Positions 62,584 through 64,000 of a stretch of 64,000 bases of DNA are shown here, piece by piece (position 1 is the first letter of the stretch; each line of letters begins with the position of its first letter). The DNA is taken from positions 34,413 through 98,412 of the forward strand of contig NZ_URHZ01000007.1 in NCBI RefSeq assembly GCF_900547735.1, read 5' to 3'. Under the pieces are notes generated by a model. It did no database searches and had not been told where the DNA came from. It saw nothing but the letters and a program-made list of their open reading frames with translations. A program made the position numbers and the translations under genes. The stretch comes from an uncultured Clostridium sp. Lineage in GTDB: Bacteria; Bacillota; Clostridia; Lachnospirales; Lachnospiraceae.

Positions 62584-63777
62584 TTACAAATCCACGCTGA
62601 TTTTCTGTTTTTCGATTTTGTGGCGTTCCACATATCCGGTCAGGATCAGAGTCAGCGCTCCGTCTCCCGTCACGTTGCAGGCGGTGCCAAAGCTGTCCTG
62701 CAGAGCAAAAATTGTGAGCATCAGGGCCGTACCGGTTGCATCAAATCCCAGAACTCCCGTAATCAGTCCGAGGGAAGCCATAACAGTTCCTCCGGGAACA
62801 CCGGGCGCGCCGACTGCAAAAACGCCCAGAAGTGCACAGAACAGCACCATCGTGGACAGTTCCGGCAGGGTGCCGTAAAGCACCTTGGATACGGTCATGA
62901 CAAAGAACACTTCCGTAAGAACCGAACCGCACAGGTGAATATTGGCAAACAGCGGAATTCCGAAGTCCACCATGTCGTCCCTGAGAGTCGGTTCCGACTT
63001 TCTTGCGCATTCCAGCGCCACCGCCAATGTGGCGGCCGAAGACATCGTGCCGACTGCCGTGATGTAGGCCGGGCCGTAATTTTTCACGACTTTATACGGA
63101 TTTCTTCCCGAATATGCGCCGCCCAGAGTATAGAGGAGCGCCATCCACAGGTAATGGCCAATCATTACAATGATAATGACTTTTACAAACACCGGGAACT
63201 GTTTTGTAATGGAGCCTTCATATGCAAGTGAGCAAAATGTAAATGCGATATAGACCGGCAGAATCGGGATGATAATCTTCTTAACAATATCCAGGACAAT
63301 TTTCTGGAATTCATCAAGAACCTTTGTCACCGTTACTGCCCTGGTCCAGGTAGCTGCCAGACCGATCATGACGGAAAATACAAGAGCGCTCATAACTCCC
63401 ATGACAGGAGGAATCGAGAGCTGGAACACCACCTCCGGAAGTTCTTTCAGTCCTTCCACTACGGGATTAATGGACAGGCCGGGAATCAGCGTATATCCGG
63501 CCGCCATGGCGAACAGGGCCGCTCCCAGTGATGAGGTGTAGGCCAGCACCAGGGCTATTCCCAGCATTCTGGACGCATTTTTCCCAAGTTTCGTGATTGA
63601 TGGTGCAATAAAACCGATGATGATTAACGGAACGCAGAAAGAAATAATCTGCCCCATGATGTAATTCAGAGTCACAACGACATGCATGACTCCCTCATTT
63701 GCCACCAGTCCCACCAGGATACCGATGACAACGCCCAGCAGAAGTCTGACGGGCAGGCTTTTAAAAACTTTATTCAT
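62584..63777 (-). CDS. Dicarboxylate/amino acid:cation symporter (DAACS family)
   Basis: At 397 residues, it has eight helices and two re-entrant loops. It shows family features: the N-terminal LPVRLLLGVVIGILVGLVAN, the Ser-rich motif variant in TAVGTMSSAATLAVALECAR, GTACNVTGDGALTLILTGYV near the C-terminus and a pairing Asn/Asp in that motif. Members take up glutamate, aspartate, dicarboxylates or Ser/Thr with Na+ or H+; the exact substrate is not shown. It has its own promoter and terminator. Confidence 0.9.
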   Translation of the reverse strand: MNKVFKSLPVRLLLGVVIGILVGLVANEGVMHVVVTLNYIMGQIISFCVPLIIIGFIAPSITKLGKNASRMLGIALVLAYTSSLGAALFAMAAGYTLIPGLSINPVVEGLKELPEVVFQLSIPPVMGVMSALVFSVMIGLAATWTRAVTVTKVLDEFQKIVLDIVKKIIIPILPVYIAFTFCSLAYEGSITKQFPVFVKVIIIVMIGHYLWMALLYTLGGAYSGRNPYKVVKNYGPAYITAVGTMSSAATLAVALECARKSEPTLRDDMVDFGIPLFANIHLCGSVLTEVFFVMTVSKVLYGTLPELSTMVLFCALLGVFAVGAPGVPGGTVMASLGLITGVLGFDATGTALMLTIFALQDSFGTACNVTGDGALTLILTGYVERHKIEKQKISVDL

Positions 63778-64000
63778 ATTACCATCCTTTCCTTGCCGCC
63801 TCTCGCGGCAAAACTCCCCCTCAGCCGCCGTATTTTACGCCGCCTGATCTGAACATTGCCTTTTCATTATACCAATAATTATGTACATTGCAATTATTTT
63901 GTTTCAGTTTAGAGTATGGGTGTTTTTGCCAGCCCGATGTTAAATAGGGATTTAATTGAGGAATGAGAACGCCGCCGGGACGGTCGGGGTTCGGGATGGT
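63778..64000. other. Right-end intergenic region
   Basis: This holds the symporter promoter, with AT-rich DNA to about 63920. I see no gene in the remaining bases to the edge. Confidence 0.5.
63866..63893 (-). promoter_or_regulatory. Sigma-A promoter of the symporter gene
   Basis: -35 TTGCAA (63888-63893), a 16-base spacer and -10 TATAAT (63866-63871) on the minus strand. Confidence 0.65.

Overview
The window is a chromosomal segment of an anaerobic Gram-positive bacterium, most probably a Lachnospiraceae (Clostridium cluster XIVa) amino-acid fermenter of the [Clostridium] symbiosum / Lachnoclostridium kind. The clues are a clostridial S10-spc-alpha ribosomal operon with a zinc-type S14 and an enlarged L17, strong AGGAGG ribosome binding sites, sigma-A promoters, choline-binding-like surface proteins, and a complete selenocysteine-dependent glycine reductase (Stickland) gene set. 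The species name is inferred from protein character only; no search was run.

Layout. 1-3.5 kb: the start of a secreted protein that runs off the left edge, and a hybrid sensor kinase. 3.7-8.7 kb: a YfcC transporter / M20 dipeptidase / AEC transporter operon divergent from a LysR regulator, with face-to-face overlapping promoters. 8.7-26.1 kb: a 31-gene ribosomal operon on the minus strand, rpsJ to rplQ, including secY, adk, map, infA, rpmJ and rpoA, with an upstream promoter and a second promoter before rpmJ. 26.1-35.8 kb: an AcoX-type NAD kinase-like gene; an operon of SDR dehydrogenase and a divergent split glycine-decarboxylase-like enzyme; a sigma-54 activator; and an NhaC-type transporter. 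35.9-42.2 kb: a selenium operon with tRNA-Sec, selA, selB, yedE, a short yedF, a DUF3343 gene and a cysteine desulfurase. 42.4-50.9 kb: the grd operon in the order grdE-grdB-trxB-trxA-grdA-grdC::grdD, a decayed MerR-type gene, and grdX. 51-52.3 kb: selD, itself a selenoprotein. 52.5-64 kb: a cell-wall-repeat protein, a methyltransferase, an acyltransferase, a subtilisin-like protease, a catalytically degenerate GH13 protein, an ABC-F ATPase, exonuclease III and a dicarboxylate/amino-acid:cation symporter.

How the parts work together. GrdE/GrdB (component B), GrdA (component A) and the fused GrdC-GrdD (component C) reduce glycine to acetyl phosphate, with electrons from TrxB/TrxA. GrdA and GrdB need Sec. 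The neighbouring genes supply the selenium path: uptake (YedE), Se delivery (desulfurase, YedF, DUF3343), selenophosphate (SelD), Sec-tRNA (tRNA-Sec, SelA) and insertion (SelB). Three gene starts are hidden by in-frame UGA codons and have been rebuilt here: grdA Sec44, grdB Sec350 and selD Sec15.

The most notable new inference is regulatory. Near-consensus sigma-54 (-24/-12) promoters precede the grd operon, the SDR/P-protein-like operon and the nhaC-like gene. Each has upstream TGTCA/TGACA motifs, two of them with matching TTGGCAA elements. One sigma-54 activator with a Cys-rich sensor domain sits between two of these promoters. This points to a single regulon joining glycine reductase, a transporter and a divergent GcvP-like pathway of unknown substrate. 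Other oddities are the GrdC-GrdD fusion, a tRNA-Sec with a bulged acceptor stem, tandem leader repeats before selD and the activator, and a GH13 pseudoenzyme.
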